A stretch of 47,715 bases of DNA. Source: Burkholderiaceae bacterium. Lineage in GTDB: Bacteria; Pseudomonadota; Gammaproteobacteria; Burkholderiales; Burkholderiaceae_F. Shown here in pieces: positions 1 to 7,674 of the stretch (within the stretch, counting starts at the first letter, position 1; every line of letters starts with the position of its first letter). The position numbers and the translations under genes were made by a program. The stretch covers positions 1-47,715 of the forward strand of contig JALHMQ010000033.1 of the NCBI GenBank assembly GCA_022843955.1. The letters are read 5' to 3'. Under the pieces are notes generated by a model. The model was given only the letters and a program-made list of their open reading frames with translations. It was not told where the DNA came from and ran no database searches.

Positions 1-120
1 CCGGCTCAAAGAGGCCGCCGCTCGCCTCGCAGTTAACCAACAAACGTCATAATCCGTGCGTCCTGCCTGGGGGAGTTTGACTGGCCATAAGTGGGGGAGT
101 TTGAAGTGGCCATCGGGGCA
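1..120. mobile_element. End of an IS21-like insertion sequence
   Basis: Two near-identical direct repeats lie here, at 68-88 and 92-113, each reading TGGGGGAGTTTGA followed by CTGGCCAT or AGTGGCCAT. The segment ends in CA at 119-120. IS21-family elements typically carry several short repeats inside each terminus and end in TG...CA, so this fits an IS21-type end with the element extending off the left edge. The repeats and the CA end are seen directly; the family name is inference because no transposase domain is inside the window. The end abuts the stop codon of the lipoprotein gene on its right. Confidence 0.5.
2..52 (+). CDS. Partial ORF at window edge, possible C-terminus of an IS ATPase (IstB-like)
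   Basis: An open frame enters from the left edge and ends at a TAA at 50-52, coding RLKEAAARLAVNQQTS. It points towards the IS end immediately to its right, which is where istB lies in IS21-family elements. Sixteen residues are too few to recognise a family, so the assignment rests on position only. Confidence 0.25.
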   Translation, partial: RLKEAAARLAVNQQTS

Positions 121-121
121 G

Positions 122-913
122 TCACTCTTTCTTCCGCGGGTCATAGCCCGGCGGCAAGACGAGCCGGATCCCCGGGTCGCGCGGTGCCCGCGCACGGAAC
201 GCCTGCAACTCCGCGTCGAGCGAGGGAATCATCTTCTGCATCGCTTCGTCGAAACCCGTGGTGCGCGCCGCCCGGCTGCGCTCGGAAAAGCTCACCATCG
301 TCGCGCTGCCTTTCTGCGTGGACGTGCCGCTGGCGCGCATCAGCAGGCGATGGCTGCGCACGTCGATGACCGCAGTCTCCACGACCGTGAACACGTCGTA
401 GCGGTCGCCTTCGACCACGTATGCACCCAGCCCGGTCCAGTACAGGAACGACCAGCCGCTCGCGTCGGCGTGCTGCACCTGGTCGTACGAGACCAGCGCC
501 ACCACGTCGAGGCGCAGCAGCTGCGCCGCGCGGTCCAGGTTCTCGAAGCCGCCGCCCGCGGTCAGGTACATCGAGGGCACGACCTCGAGTTCGCGAATGA
601 ACGGATAGCCGCGGAACGCGTCGCGCACCACGCCGAGCAGCCGCAGGAGATCGGTTTCGGGCAAGCGGAACTGCGCCTTGGCCTCGGCATCGGGAACGAA
701 CGCCAGGCCCAGGCGGAACGGCACGTGCAGCTCGGCCACGCCGGCGGGCGGCAGCGCTTCCAGATTCGTGTCGCCCGGATACAGGTAGGCCAGCACCGAC
801 GCCACCTGCCGCTGCTTGGCGGCCGGTTCCATCGATGCGCAGCCGGACAGGTTCAACACAGCCAACAACGCAGCAAGCACGCTGGCTACGCCGAGCAATC
901 GCGTTAGATGCAT
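122..913 (-). CDS. Rhombotarget-type lipoprotein
   Basis: The start ATG at 913 has a strong GGGAGGT ribosome binding site just upstream; an earlier in-frame start at 955 lacks one. The 263-residue product begins with a lipoprotein signal peptide ending in the lipobox LSGC, so it should be a lipid-anchored envelope protein. The body resembles the rhombotarget (rhombotail) lipoprotein family: the segments VVALVSYDQVQ, YWTGLGAYVVEGD and MRASGTSTQKGSATMVSFSE are the conserved-looking parts. Members usually carry a C-terminal tail thought to be a rhombosortase target. This protein ends in DPRKKE with no hydrophobic tail, and the IS end begins one base after the stop codon, so the tail may have been lost. 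No function beyond envelope location can be given. Confidence 0.75.
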   Translation of the reverse strand: MHLTRLLGVASVLAALLAVLNLSGCASMEPAAKQRQVASVLAYLYPGDTNLEALPPAGVAELHVPFRLGLAFVPDAEAKAQFRLPETDLLRLLGVVRDAFRGYPFIRELEVVPSMYLTAGGGFENLDRAAQLLRLDVVALVSYDQVQHADASGWSFLYWTGLGAYVVEGDRYDVFTVVETAVIDVRSHRLLMRASGTSTQKGSATMVSFSERSRAARTTGFDEAMQKMIPSLDAELQAFRARAPRDPGIRLVLPPGYDPRKKE

Positions 914-1212
914 GACACCTCCCTGGGCAAGGCGTCCGGCACGGCGGATCTGCACAGACTGCGATTCTCAGGCGCCCGGTGACGGGCGCGCCGCGTCGGT
1001 ACGTCGCGCAGCACTGTGCGGTCTCATTGTGCGAGCGCGTCTGCATTCCGGCACCAAGCGCGCCTGACCTGGGTCAATCAGTGTGACAAGTGGGTGCAGC
1101 GCTCGATACGCATCAACTTATCGGTGTGCGAGTCACGGACACTGGAAGATTGCTGCCCGGTGCACTGCAACGGCGCCGTCGCCGACAGACGCGCGCTGGC
1201 TCAGACCGGAAA

Positions 1213-2082
1213 TCAGCTGACCTTCGGTTGCACATCCATTCCGAAGTCGGCCTTCAGCCGCGCGTACCAGGCGTCGTCGTCGAGCGCGCCCCACTCGACC
1301 CAGGCCTCGTCGCTGAGTGCCGCGCGCCACTGCAGGAACGGCGCAGCGTCGGGTCCCACGGGGTGCCTGAACTGCCAGCTGCCGCCGTCGGCGATCTCGA
1401 CCACTTTGTCGGCCACCACGCCAGGCGGCGTCGGGTTCTTCAGCGCGGCGACGAACAACGCGGCCATGCGCCGCTGATTAGGGTATGCCGACGCATCGAC
1501 CGCCACGCTGATTCCTCGCGCCATGTCGGTGTCGATGATGCCGGGCTCGACAACGCAGACGCGAATGCCGTACGGCTTGACCTCCTGCGCCAGGCACTCG
1601 GACACGGCCTCGAGCGCAAACTTCGAGGCCGCGTAAGCGCCCATCGGTGACGAGGCGAGCCTGCCGGAAATCGACGTCAGGTTGACGATGCAGCCACTGC
1701 GCCGGGCGCGCATGCCCGGCAGCACGGCCTGAATGGAGCGGATGGCGCCGAAGCAGTTGGTCTCCATCACTTCGCGGAAGGCCGAGACCGGCATCTCTTC
1801 CACCGACCCCGTGCGCTCGACGCAGGCGTTGTTGACCAGCACCTCGATCGGCCCCAACTCGGCCTCAACGCGTGCCACCGCCTCCTTCACCGAGGCATCG
1901 TCATCCACGTCCATGGTGAAGACCGTAACGGCCAGCCGCTCGGCAGCGGCGGCGCGTGCAAGCTCGGGCGCCGCCGCCGGATTGCGCATGGCGGCAGCCA
2001 CCGTGTGGCCGGCGCGCGCGAAGGCCAGTGCGGTGGCAAGGCCGATGCCTCGGCTGGCGCCTGTGACGAGAATGGTGCTCAT
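1213..2082 (-). CDS. SDR family NAD(P)-dependent oxidoreductase
   Basis: A classical short-chain dehydrogenase of 289 residues. The N-terminal nucleotide-binding motif TGASRGIG (7-14), the NNAC variant of the NNAG motif (84-87), a catalytic serine at 137 or 139 and the YAASK pair (Tyr150, Lys154) are all present, so it should be an active NAD(P)H-dependent carbonyl or alcohol oxidoreductase. The start at 2082 puts the dinucleotide fold at residue 3, as usual for the family; the frame stays open further upstream but that part looks random. Substrate cannot be told. It is not tightly linked to the next gene upstream (93 bp). Confidence 0.85.
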   Translation of the reverse strand: MSTILVTGASRGIGLATALAFARAGHTVAAAMRNPAAAPELARAAAAERLAVTVFTMDVDDDASVKEAVARVEAELGPIEVLVNNACVERTGSVEEMPVSAFREVMETNCFGAIRSIQAVLPGMRARRSGCIVNLTSISGRLASSPMGAYAASKFALEAVSECLAQEVKPYGIRVCVVEPGIIDTDMARGISVAVDASAYPNQRRMAALFVAALKNPTPPGVVADKVVEIADGGSWQFRHPVGPDAAPFLQWRAALSDEAWVEWGALDDDAWYARLKADFGMDVQPKVS

Positions 2083-2174
2083 GTTGAACAGTCCCGCTTG
2101 GGTGGATCGAGGGGGTTGGACCCCGAAGGCCTGCTGAGTCCAGGCCGCGTGCGCAGCATGCCCGATGAACCGGG

Positions 2175-2939
2175 TCAGCGCAGCCAACGTGCCGCGGCGT
2201 CGAGCAGCCCCTGACGCACCTGCTGCTGGCGCGCCGGGTCGGTGTCGCCACACGCCAAGCGGCACATCCAGTCGGTGGGCGATTCAAAGTCGCAGTGCGA
2301 CGCACCCGCGATCAGCTCGTCGCGCCACAACGCCGGCAGCACGGCGCCCCAGGGCGCGGCCACGGCCTCGGCGTTGCAGCGCGACGGCGGTGCGCGCAGC
2401 AGCAGCGCGTCGGTGCGCAGCCGGCCGGCCGCGGCCAAGCCCAACCGCTCGGTCTCGCCCAGCATCGCGCGGTCGAACGGGTCCAGGCCGACGAAGCCGA
2501 CCACGCCCGGCGTGTCGGCGGCCAGCAGGCTGGACAGCCCGCCGGCAGAAAAGCCGACAAGCACGACCTTTTCCACCGGGGCGCCGAAGGTCCCGCCGGC
2601 GCGCAGCAAGCCCATCAGCGCGGCGAGAGCCCGCGCGTTGCAGCGGAAGTCAAAGGTGCAGGGCAGGTCCGGCGTCAGTGCCAGAACCCCCGCATCTGCC
2701 AGCGCCTGCGCGTGGCCCGCCAGGGTGCGCCGGCTGCGCGTGAAGCCGTGCGAGAGGATGGCAGCCCCGCGCAGCGGACCGGCAGCCGGGTACATATCCA
2801 GCGTCACGCGGTGGCCGTCGAGTGCATGCACCTGCGTCTGCACAGGCGACGGCGCTGCAGGCGCGGCCGCTGCGGCCATTGCGACCATGGCCGCGGCCGC
2901 GCTCACCAGCGAGGTGAAGGCTCGGCCTGCATAGCGCAT
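2175..2939 (-). CDS. Secreted alpha/beta hydrolase (dienelactone hydrolase-like)
   Basis: A protein of about 254 residues with an N-terminal alanine-rich signal peptide (about the first 27 residues, ending near AAAPAAP) followed by an alpha/beta hydrolase core. The nucleophile elbow GFSAGG is visible, and ASHCDFESP late in the chain supplies a candidate catalytic histidine. It is probably a periplasmic esterase or lipase-like enzyme; substrate unknown. Start choice is uncertain. The ATG at 2939 gives a compact signal peptide. A GTG at 2987 overlaps the stop of the upstream GFA gene as GTGA, a common translational-coupling arrangement, and would add 16 residues. Either way the gene is likely co-transcribed with the GFA gene. 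Confidence 0.72.
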   Translation of the reverse strand: MRYAGRAFTSLVSAAAAMVAMAAAAAPAAPSPVQTQVHALDGHRVTLDMYPAAGPLRGAAILSHGFTRSRRTLAGHAQALADAGVLALTPDLPCTFDFRCNARALAALMGLLRAGGTFGAPVEKVVLVGFSAGGLSSLLAADTPGVVGFVGLDPFDRAMLGETERLGLAAAGRLRTDALLLRAPPSRCNAEAVAAPWGAVLPALWRDELIAGASHCDFESPTDWMCRLACGDTDPARQQQVRQGLLDAAARWLR

Positions 2940-2983
2940 CAGTCTCTTTGACTGCACTTTGACTGCGGGAGAACGTAAGCGCC

Positions 2984-3376
2984 TCACGGCTCTGAGCGAC
3001 CTGGAGAGAGGCGATTGCGCTCATAGGTCCGACATTGCGGGAACGACGGTAGCCAGGCCTCTCTCCGGATCGACCAGAGCTCGTAGCTCGGCGTGAACTG
3101 GTCAGGTGAGTCCATGGAGCCAAGGTTCAGCTCGACTTCGTCGTCACTGCGTCCGAATACCGTGGAGCCGCAGCTCGGGCAGAAGTGCCTGCCCGCAAAG
3201 ACCTGCGTCTCTCCCTCAAGGCACACGGCTTCCTGCGGGAAGATCGCCGAGGCATGGAAGAGCGCGCCATGATGCTTGCGGCAGTCCATGCAGTGACAGA
3301 TGCCTACGCGGTAAGGCTCACCACGCGCAGTGAAGCGCACCTTGCCGCATAAGCAGCCGCCGGTAGTGGTGTTCAT
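2984..3376 (-). CDS. GFA/CENP-V domain zinc-binding protein
   Basis: A 130-residue protein of the GFA family (named after the glutathione-dependent formaldehyde-activating enzyme Gfa; most members have unknown substrates). The zinc-ligand pattern is complete: Cys8 and Cys10 (GGCLCG), Cys27, Cys29 and Cys32 (CHCMDC) and Cys66 and Cys69 (CPSCG). The gene's stop codon overlaps a possible GTG start of the following hydrolase gene by four bases, which suggests an operon. It may act on a small thiol adduct, but the general family role does not specify this. Confidence 0.85.
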   Translation of the reverse strand: MNTTTGGCLCGKVRFTARGEPYRVGICHCMDCRKHHGALFHASAIFPQEAVCLEGETQVFAGRHFCPSCGSTVFGRSDDEVELNLGSMDSPDQFTPSYELWSIRREAWLPSFPQCRTYERNRLSPGRSEP

Positions 3377-3445
3377 GACTGATCTCCGGGCGCTGAGCTG
3401 GTGCCGTGTGACCCCTAACGTAACTCATGCAGCTGATCTGCGTGT

Positions 3446-3805
3446 TCACACGAAGCCTTGCTCCTTGTAGCTGGCGAAGCCGGCCTTCGTGAGCGCAGCC
3501 AGTTCCTTGAACAACGCCTTGTCGACCGTCTTGAAGTTGAAGCACGACTTGCCTTGCATCCTGGCCTTCAGCTCCGCGGACGCCTGGTTAAGCAGGTCTG
3601 GATTCACGTACACGGGCATCAGGTGGAAGCTCACGTACGACTTCTTGACCTGGACCGCACCAAAGAAGAGTGGCGCCTTGTTCTTCTGGACGTGCTTCGT
3701 ATCGACGTAAAGCTGTGACTCGTCGTCCTTCTTCACGTCGAGCTTCGCCGCGTAGGGCGCGATGACAGACCTGAGTTCCTTGAAGACAGCATCGAGTTCA
3801 GACAT
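3446..3805 (-). CDS. DUF1801-like protein
   Basis: A 119-residue soluble protein without signal peptide or membrane segment. The stretches KKSYVSFHLMPVY and MQGKSCFNFK resemble small YdhG/DUF1801-type proteins common in soil bacteria. Its function is unknown. A start at 3805 gives the usual length for this group. It stands alone, 69 bp upstream of the GFA gene on the same strand. Confidence 0.7.
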   Translation of the reverse strand: MSELDAVFKELRSVIAPYAAKLDVKKDDESQLYVDTKHVQKNKAPLFFGAVQVKKSYVSFHLMPVYVNPDLLNQASAELKARMQGKSCFNFKTVDKALFKELAALTKAGFASYKEQGFV

Positions 3806-3946
3806 GGCGGGCCTCGTGAGGTGACGATCTGCTTCTGAGTCTTGCGCGGTCTAGCGAGACTGTAGAAGAAGTCGCGCGCATGGCGCCCTGATCTTCGGCG
3901 TCGGTGGCGTCGATGGGGCCAGGCTCATTTCGTTCTCGATCCTTCC

Positions 3947-4603
3947 TCACCTCCGAGCGAGTTCGAGCGCGTGAGCGATGTCGTAAGCGACCAAGAAGCC
4001 GGTGTTGTAAGGAACCGTCATCTCGGTCTTGTCACCCGCCTTGTCGATGACGAACTCATGCTCGACCTTAAATTTCGACACCACACCGGCGATACAAGGA
4101 TCGTTCAGGTTCCCGTTGCGAAAGTAGTACAGCGGTCCGCCAGAGAATCCCTCGTTGTTGATGGCATCAACGTATAGCATCTTGGGTGGGCCAGCTTCCA
4201 CAGCCGACAGCGTGCCCTTCTTCACGAAAACGCCTGGCTGCCCGTCGGCGTTTGGCCCGTAGTCCACTGACATCTTGTATGGGAAGCCGACAAAGAACAT
4301 GTCCTGGCCGACGAAGCAGTCCCCAAATTTTGGATCAACGGTGAAGCCTGGCTCGGTGAGTCGCACGGGCGCGCGCAGAACGGCTATGTCAAGTTCGCCT
4401 CTTCCAACGGCGACGATGCTGCAGTCAAGCGCGTACCACTGACCTTTGCGAAGGACTTGTAGCGCATGGACGCCAGTCGACTTATCGAGCAGGTGCCTAG
4501 CTGTGACAAGGTATTCCTTGCCGTTGATCTCAAGCGTGAACGCAGTTCCGTACTGTGCCGCTCGTACGAAGAAGGTTCGGTAGAAGATGTTTGTCGGCAG
4601 CAT
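3947..4603 (-). CDS. Trypsin-like serine peptidase
   Basis: With the start at 4603 the product is about 218 residues and begins directly with the protease core. A chymotrypsin-type catalytic triad can be read: His37 in VTARHLL, Asp72 in ELDIAVL and Ser154 in GFSGGPL. The His motif TARH differs from the usual TAAH but the order and spacing fit. There is no signal peptide, so it is probably cytoplasmic. A GTG at 4714, only six bases after the stop of the SEC-C gene, would add 37 poorly structured residues; the choice is open. The pair is on one strand, close together, and both look less GC-rich than their surroundings, which suggests a co-acquired two-gene unit. What it cleaves is unknown. Confidence 0.7.
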   Translation of the reverse strand: MLPTNIFYRTFFVRAAQYGTAFTLEINGKEYLVTARHLLDKSTGVHALQVLRKGQWYALDCSIVAVGRGELDIAVLRAPVRLTEPGFTVDPKFGDCFVGQDMFFVGFPYKMSVDYGPNADGQPGVFVKKGTLSAVEAGPPKMLYVDAINNEGFSGGPLYYFRNGNLNDPCIAGVVSKFKVEHEFVIDKAGDKTEMTVPYNTGFLVAYDIAHALELARR

Positions 4604-4720
4604 ATGCAGGCAAAACAGGTCAGGCTGAGTTTGCGAATTCTTTCTAGAAACGGCAGAGAAACTTGACCCGGTTTGCGCCGCGTCAGGTGGACCGTAGGGG
4701 ATGCCATATGGCACTCACGA

Positions 4721-6004
4721 TCAAAATGCCCTCCCGCAGCAATGCTTGTACTTCTGTCCGCTCCCACATGAGCAAGCGGAGTTTCTGTCCCGGCCCTTAA
4801 TTACAGGCGCTCGGATCACCGGGGTGTTGGCAAGGACCGCTTTCGCCTGACGCATGAAGAGACGAGGTGAGCGGACAGGAAACCACTTGCTGAGCAGGAA
4901 TGTGTCAGCGGCAGCGGTGACAGCTCCTGATATTGGTTCGACTGCGCCCCAACCAGTAGTGGCGGCAAAGCGCATTACCTTCACCGGGAGTTTCTCAATG
5001 AGGCCGGGATTACCAATTGTCTCGATGTACCTAGCTACTGTCTCGGATGCTGTTTCGTTCGCGGCGCCCGCTCCAAGCCAGTCTCGGAGCGCTTGCGTAT
5101 GCTTTGAGGTACGAAGGTCAAGAATCTGGGAAGGAGAAATGCGCTTGGTGGCAAATGCTGCTCCGAGTTCTGGGACGCCATTAACTTTCTGCAACTGAGC
5201 AAAAGCTTGCCTACCATGCGGCGAGTACCCTATACGTTGTCCTTTGGCTTGAAGAACAGACAACGAGGAGGCGTCTCCGGTAATTTCGGTGGCCGCAGTA
5301 TGGCCGCCAAGGCTAAGGAGAAAGTTTTCAAAAACCACTCGCAATACCGCGCGAATTTCTGGCGGGTCGTTTCGCTCAGCGGGTACATGTGGGTTGAAAA
5401 TCGTAACGGTATTCGGTTTGCTACCAAACAAGTTGTCGATTGAGCGTCCAGCGTTGCGAAGGGACAAGAATTCGCGGAGATAAGCGCTGTCGCGGATATC
5501 TGCGTAGGCTTCGTCTTTGACTCCAGAAAGCATTGATTCAGTGGGAAGAGCAATGATGTTGTCAAGAAGTAGGTTCTTGATCGATGTTTTTCGCTCGCTG
5601 CTTGAAGGCGGATTGGTGGCAATAAGCGCGTCGTCAATCGCTTCGTCTAGTTGCTTGAAATGACTTATCGCCAAATTGGGAAAGCTCTTTGGCAGATCCG
5701 GGTTATCGCCAGCCTTGTAGAAAATAACGCCGCCAGTGCCAACATATCCGAACCAATGATCAAATCGAGCAAGGACGATTGCCTTTGTTAGTATCAATTC
5801 GTCGAAGACGTCCTCGCCGAGCATGAGACGTAGTACTGGCATGATTTGAAGATTGCCAGTGGGAACGACTATCTGGTCATAGAGAAGGATGTAATCCGCA
5901 AGTCTTGCCCAGTATTCCGGAGACGCGACCATCATCTCCGAGGGCCGCTCTTGATTCTTGATCATTGGCCAAATGCCAAGATCAGTAGCGAGTACTCGTC
6001 TCAT
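4721..6004 (-). CDS. Large unknown protein with C-terminal SEC-C zinc motif
   Basis: A 427-residue protein whose last 20 residues contain the SEC-C motif CSCGSGQKYKHCCG, the zinc-binding tail found at the end of SecA and many unrelated proteins. The preceding 400 residues (beginning MRRVLATDLGIWPMIKNQ) are not recognised; they look globular and soluble, with no membrane segment. The frame stays open far upstream, but the region before 6004 is antisense to another gene and changes composition, so the ATG at 6004 is preferred although no clear ribosome binding site precedes it. Codon use is visibly less GC-biased than in neighbours. It is followed closely by the serine peptidase gene and probably co-transcribed with it. 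Confidence 0.72.
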   Translation of the reverse strand: MRRVLATDLGIWPMIKNQERPSEMMVASPEYWARLADYILLYDQIVVPTGNLQIMPVLRLMLGEDVFDELILTKAIVLARFDHWFGYVGTGGVIFYKAGDNPDLPKSFPNLAISHFKQLDEAIDDALIATNPPSSSERKTSIKNLLLDNIIALPTESMLSGVKDEAYADIRDSAYLREFLSLRNAGRSIDNLFGSKPNTVTIFNPHVPAERNDPPEIRAVLRVVFENFLLSLGGHTAATEITGDASSLSVLQAKGQRIGYSPHGRQAFAQLQKVNGVPELGAAFATKRISPSQILDLRTSKHTQALRDWLGAGAANETASETVARYIETIGNPGLIEKLPVKVMRFAATTGWGAVEPISGAVTAAADTFLLSKWFPVRSPRLFMRQAKAVLANTPVIRAPVIKGRDRNSACSCGSGQKYKHCCGRAF

Positions 6005-6231
6005 AGTTATGCGACGGCGCTTTTGTTGGACATAACGTGTATGGCGGTGTTTTGCACAGTAACTGAACCGTGTTGTCTTGATAACTGGCCGCCGGTGCAT
6101 CTCGCGGAATGAGTGCTGACAAGGCTTGGTAGCCGGTTGCGGTAAGCAACCACAGCAGTGACTGCGGAGACCAAGCCAGACGTCGGTCGCGCTACGGCCC
6201 CTCGCTTTCGAGCCCCTTGCACCACCCCGCT

Positions 6232-7524
6232 CTAAACCTTGTGCGGGAAATCGTCGCTGTGCCGGCCCGCTGTGCCCGGCTCCTCCCCCTCCCGCGCCTC
6301 CAACCCATACGGCCGCGCCAGCGCCCACACATGCGCCGGCAGCATGTTCTTCATCTTCCGCGGCGCTTCGCGGCGCAGGTGGACGATGCTCTCGACCGCC
6401 TTCATCTCCACCCGCGCGCGGGCGAACTCCAGGCCTTTCGGGCCGACCTTGGGCATCAGCCAGCCGACGATCGGGCGCAGCCAGTCGGGCATCTTGCGCA
6501 GCGGCAGGCCGCCGGCGGCGCGCTCCACGTTGGCGAGAAAGCCCTTGACCGCGCCGTGCCGCTTGCCGGCGCTGATGGGTGCGCCGCTGCGCAGTTCGCT
6601 GCCGAGGAGGTCGACCAGTTCTTCGCCGCGATCGTTGCGCACGATCAGCCACTGCGCGCCGGTGCCGCCCATGTAGCCGACCGTCAGGTCCGCCAGCACG
6701 TTGGTGTAGTCGACACAGCTGCGGCAGGTGAGGGGAAAGAAGTCCGGCGGCAGTTGCGACAGCGGCAGCATGAGGAACGGAATGGCGCGCGTGCGGCCGT
6801 CGGCAAAGCGCAGTTCCACGTGATAGTCGGCGCGAAACTCCAGGTAGGTGATGGCGGCGGCGTCTTCGCGCAGATGACTGCCGAGCAGGTCGAGGAAGGC
6901 GTGAAAGCGCTCGGTCGTGGTGTTGTCCGAGCACGGCGTGCCGATCACGAACAGGCGCTCGAAGCCGAGTTCGCGCTCCAGCGCGCGCAGCGCATAGACC
7001 TGGCACGGGATGCCGATCACCGCCAGCCGCTTGAAGCCGCGTGCGCGGGCCGGCTCCAGCAGCGCCAGCAGCGGTGCATAGCCCATCTTCATGCCGCGCA
7101 CTTGTGCCATGCCGGCCGCCTCGGTGACGAGCACCGGCTCCGGCCGCCACGGATCATCGGCCGCGCTGCCCATCGCCAGCACCGCGTCCGCCGCGCCGGT
7201 CTCCAGCAGCCGCTCGGCCAGGCGTGAGGTGATGCCGGTCCATTGCGCACCGGCCAGGCGCGGCACGAGCGCGGCGCGCAGCATGCGGCGGAACGGGCCG
7301 AAGTGCAGCTCGTCCGGCCGCGCAGCGTCGCGCGTGCGGCCGTGCACCTGGGTTTCCAGCGCCGGATAGTCGGGCTGGATGAACTGGCAGGCGCGGCCGC
7401 AGCGCTTGTCATCCTCGGTGCGCGAGATGCCGCAGTCGGTGCACAGCCCGCGCGGCGCGGGTGCGGCCAAAGTCAGCCGGATCACCGCCTGCGCCGGCGC
7501 GGCGGGCCGGTCGTCACCGAGCAT
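6232..7524 (-). CDS. FrhB-family Fe-S flavoprotein, BciB/HCAR-like reductase
   Basis: A 430-residue protein related to the coenzyme F420 hydrogenase beta-subunit family. It has an N-terminal iron-sulfur ligand set (Cys28, Cys31, Cys42, Cys46 in GLCTDCG...CGRAC) and later cysteine motifs IGIPCQ, IGTPCSDN and CRSCVDY. The segments LETQVHGR, FGPFRRML, GAQWTGI and ADLTVGYMG are close to what I recall of BciB, the ferredoxin-dependent 8-vinyl reductase of chlorophyll synthesis, and of the related 7-hydroxymethyl chlorophyll reductase. No other pigment gene is in the window, so the substrate is open. The start at 7524 is supported by GGGGAGAC upstream. It is divergent from the FAD oxidoreductase gene with 150 bp between them. 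Confidence 0.8.
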   Translation of the reverse strand: MLGDDRPAAPAQAVIRLTLAAPAPRGLCTDCGISRTEDDKRCGRACQFIQPDYPALETQVHGRTRDAARPDELHFGPFRRMLRAALVPRLAGAQWTGITSRLAERLLETGAADAVLAMGSAADDPWRPEPVLVTEAAGMAQVRGMKMGYAPLLALLEPARARGFKRLAVIGIPCQVYALRALERELGFERLFVIGTPCSDNTTTERFHAFLDLLGSHLREDAAAITYLEFRADYHVELRFADGRTRAIPFLMLPLSQLPPDFFPLTCRSCVDYTNVLADLTVGYMGGTGAQWLIVRNDRGEELVDLLGSELRSGAPISAGKRHGAVKGFLANVERAAGGLPLRKMPDWLRPIVGWLMPKVGPKGLEFARARVEMKAVESIVHLRREAPRKMKNMLPAHVWALARPYGLEAREGEEPGTAGRHSDDFPHKV

Positions 7525-7674
7525 GCGTTTGTCTCCCCTGCGAAAGCCCGCCGCGTGTGCCGGCGGGCGCGGCACGCAAGGTAGCAGGGCGGGCCGCGCT
7601 TGCGTGCACGGGTGGCGTGTCGGAGACAATGCGCCCCTGCGTCATTGATCCGCCCCGGGTTCCGCCGCACCCCC

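Noticed and set aside
6005-7150. N-terminal extension of the SEC-C protein by 382 codons
   Set aside because: It runs out of frame through the BciB-like gene on the same strand and the composition changes sharply at 6004, where the real protein begins.
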